This document shows positions 63,821 to 64,000 of a DNA stretch of 64,000 nt, piece after piece (within the stretch, counting starts at the first letter, position 1; every line of letters begins with the position of its first letter). The notes beneath the pieces are model-generated. The model was not told where the DNA came from. It saw only the letters and a list, made by a program, of their open reading frames with translations, and searched no databases. The stretch covers positions 2,542,001 to 2,606,000 of the forward strand of contig NZ_CP141606.1 of NCBI RefSeq assembly GCF_035593345.1, read 5' to 3'. This stretch comes from Lelliottia sp. JS-SCA-14. Lineage in GTDB: Bacteria > Pseudomonadota > Gammaproteobacteria > Enterobacterales > Enterobacteriaceae. Made by a program: the position numbers and the translations under genes.

Positions 63821-64000
63821 TTAAAACGCGTAGTTCACGCCCACGCCCGCGTAGTGGAAGCGGTCGTTTTTACCTTCATCATGATTTTGCCACTCGTAGG
63901 CATATTCCAGGGTCATGGAAAGCCCATTGGTAAAATCATAGGCGTAGAGCATACCCAGTCGGTTGAAATCGTGCCCTTCGCGCTCAGGATCGTCCTGCCA
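63821..64000 (-). CDS. ompG: OmpG, monomeric outer-membrane porin (3' end only)
   Basis: The last 59 residues of a beta-barrel, from WQDDPEREGHDFNRLGMLY to the final FHYAGVGVNYAF, almost identical to the end of E. coli OmpG (14-stranded, monomeric, takes up oligosaccharides). The 5' part is beyond the right edge. Ends with Phe, as outer-membrane proteins do. Next to ycjW as in E. coli. Confidence 0.92.
   Translation of the reverse strand, partial: WQDDPEREGHDFNRLGMLYAYDFTNGLSMTLEYAYEWQNHDEGKNDRFHYAGVGVNYAF

Overview
The window is chromosomal DNA from a member of the Enterobacteriaceae, closest in feel to Enterobacter, Lelliottia or Leclercia. The proteins are near-identical in length and motif to Escherichia and Salmonella proteins, coding GC is high, the intergenic regions carry enterobacterial REP palindromes, and gene order follows the E. 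coli 29.7-32.9 min region with several blocks deleted or inserted. The species cannot be named from this sequence. There are no tRNA or rRNA genes, no insertion sequence, no integrase and no CRISPR array. Family names and E. coli comparisons come from recall of those proteins, not from a search.

Left part (1-8.6 kb), mostly accessory: an M20 deacylase (cut by the left edge) coupled to a luciferase-like flavin oxidoreductase; about 1.1 kb without a convincing gene, half of it GC-rich and full of hairpins; an Aer-type redox chemoreceptor; a cupin divergent from a LysR regulator; an aldo/keto reductase; then the asparagine permease ansP.

8.6-16.7 kb is the ansP-yncE-pqqU-mcbR-curA-mnaT-ydcZ-ydcY block. 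It has a Fur box between yncE and pqqU. An XRE/cupin regulator divergent from mnaT shares a repeated ACTATAGTG operator. A nine-copy REP array with an exact 52-bp period lies upstream of ydcY. 16.7-25.2 kb holds an orphan DppA-like binding protein and the srfABC operon (a membrane-anchored protein, an actin/Hsp70-fold ATPase and a degenerate P-loop protein), the least understood system here. 25.2-34.8 kb has a hydrolase, the orphan toxin gene ortT, a yeaR-like/yeaR/yoaG operon with NarL and NsrR sites, the putrescine/GABA-linked ydcR-ydcSTUV-patD cluster and a small zinc-ribbon gene.

35.2-45.5 kb carries a cyanide-insensitive bd oxidase (cyxAB plus a 42-residue subunit), hslJ, ydbJ, nifJ, the MicC sRNA, small genes, an uninterrupted ttcA (the Rac prophage site in E. 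coli K-12) and dbpA. 45.5-53.6 kb holds the FnrS sRNA with its FNR box, zntB, and a three-gene signalling insertion (diguanylate cyclase, chemoreceptor, MHYT-GGDEF-EAL protein) placed before dgcM. 53.6-64 kb is a murein-peptide recycling set (mppA, mpaA, ycjG), tpx, a VOC protein, ymjA, tyrR, the heat-shock pair ycjX-ycjF behind a sigma-32-like promoter, ycjW and the 3' end of ompG.

Recurring themes are anaerobic and nitrosative response (FnrS, nifJ, cyxAB, yeaR/yoaG, Aer-like receptor), cyclic-di-GMP signalling, envelope peptide recycling and small-molecule detoxification.
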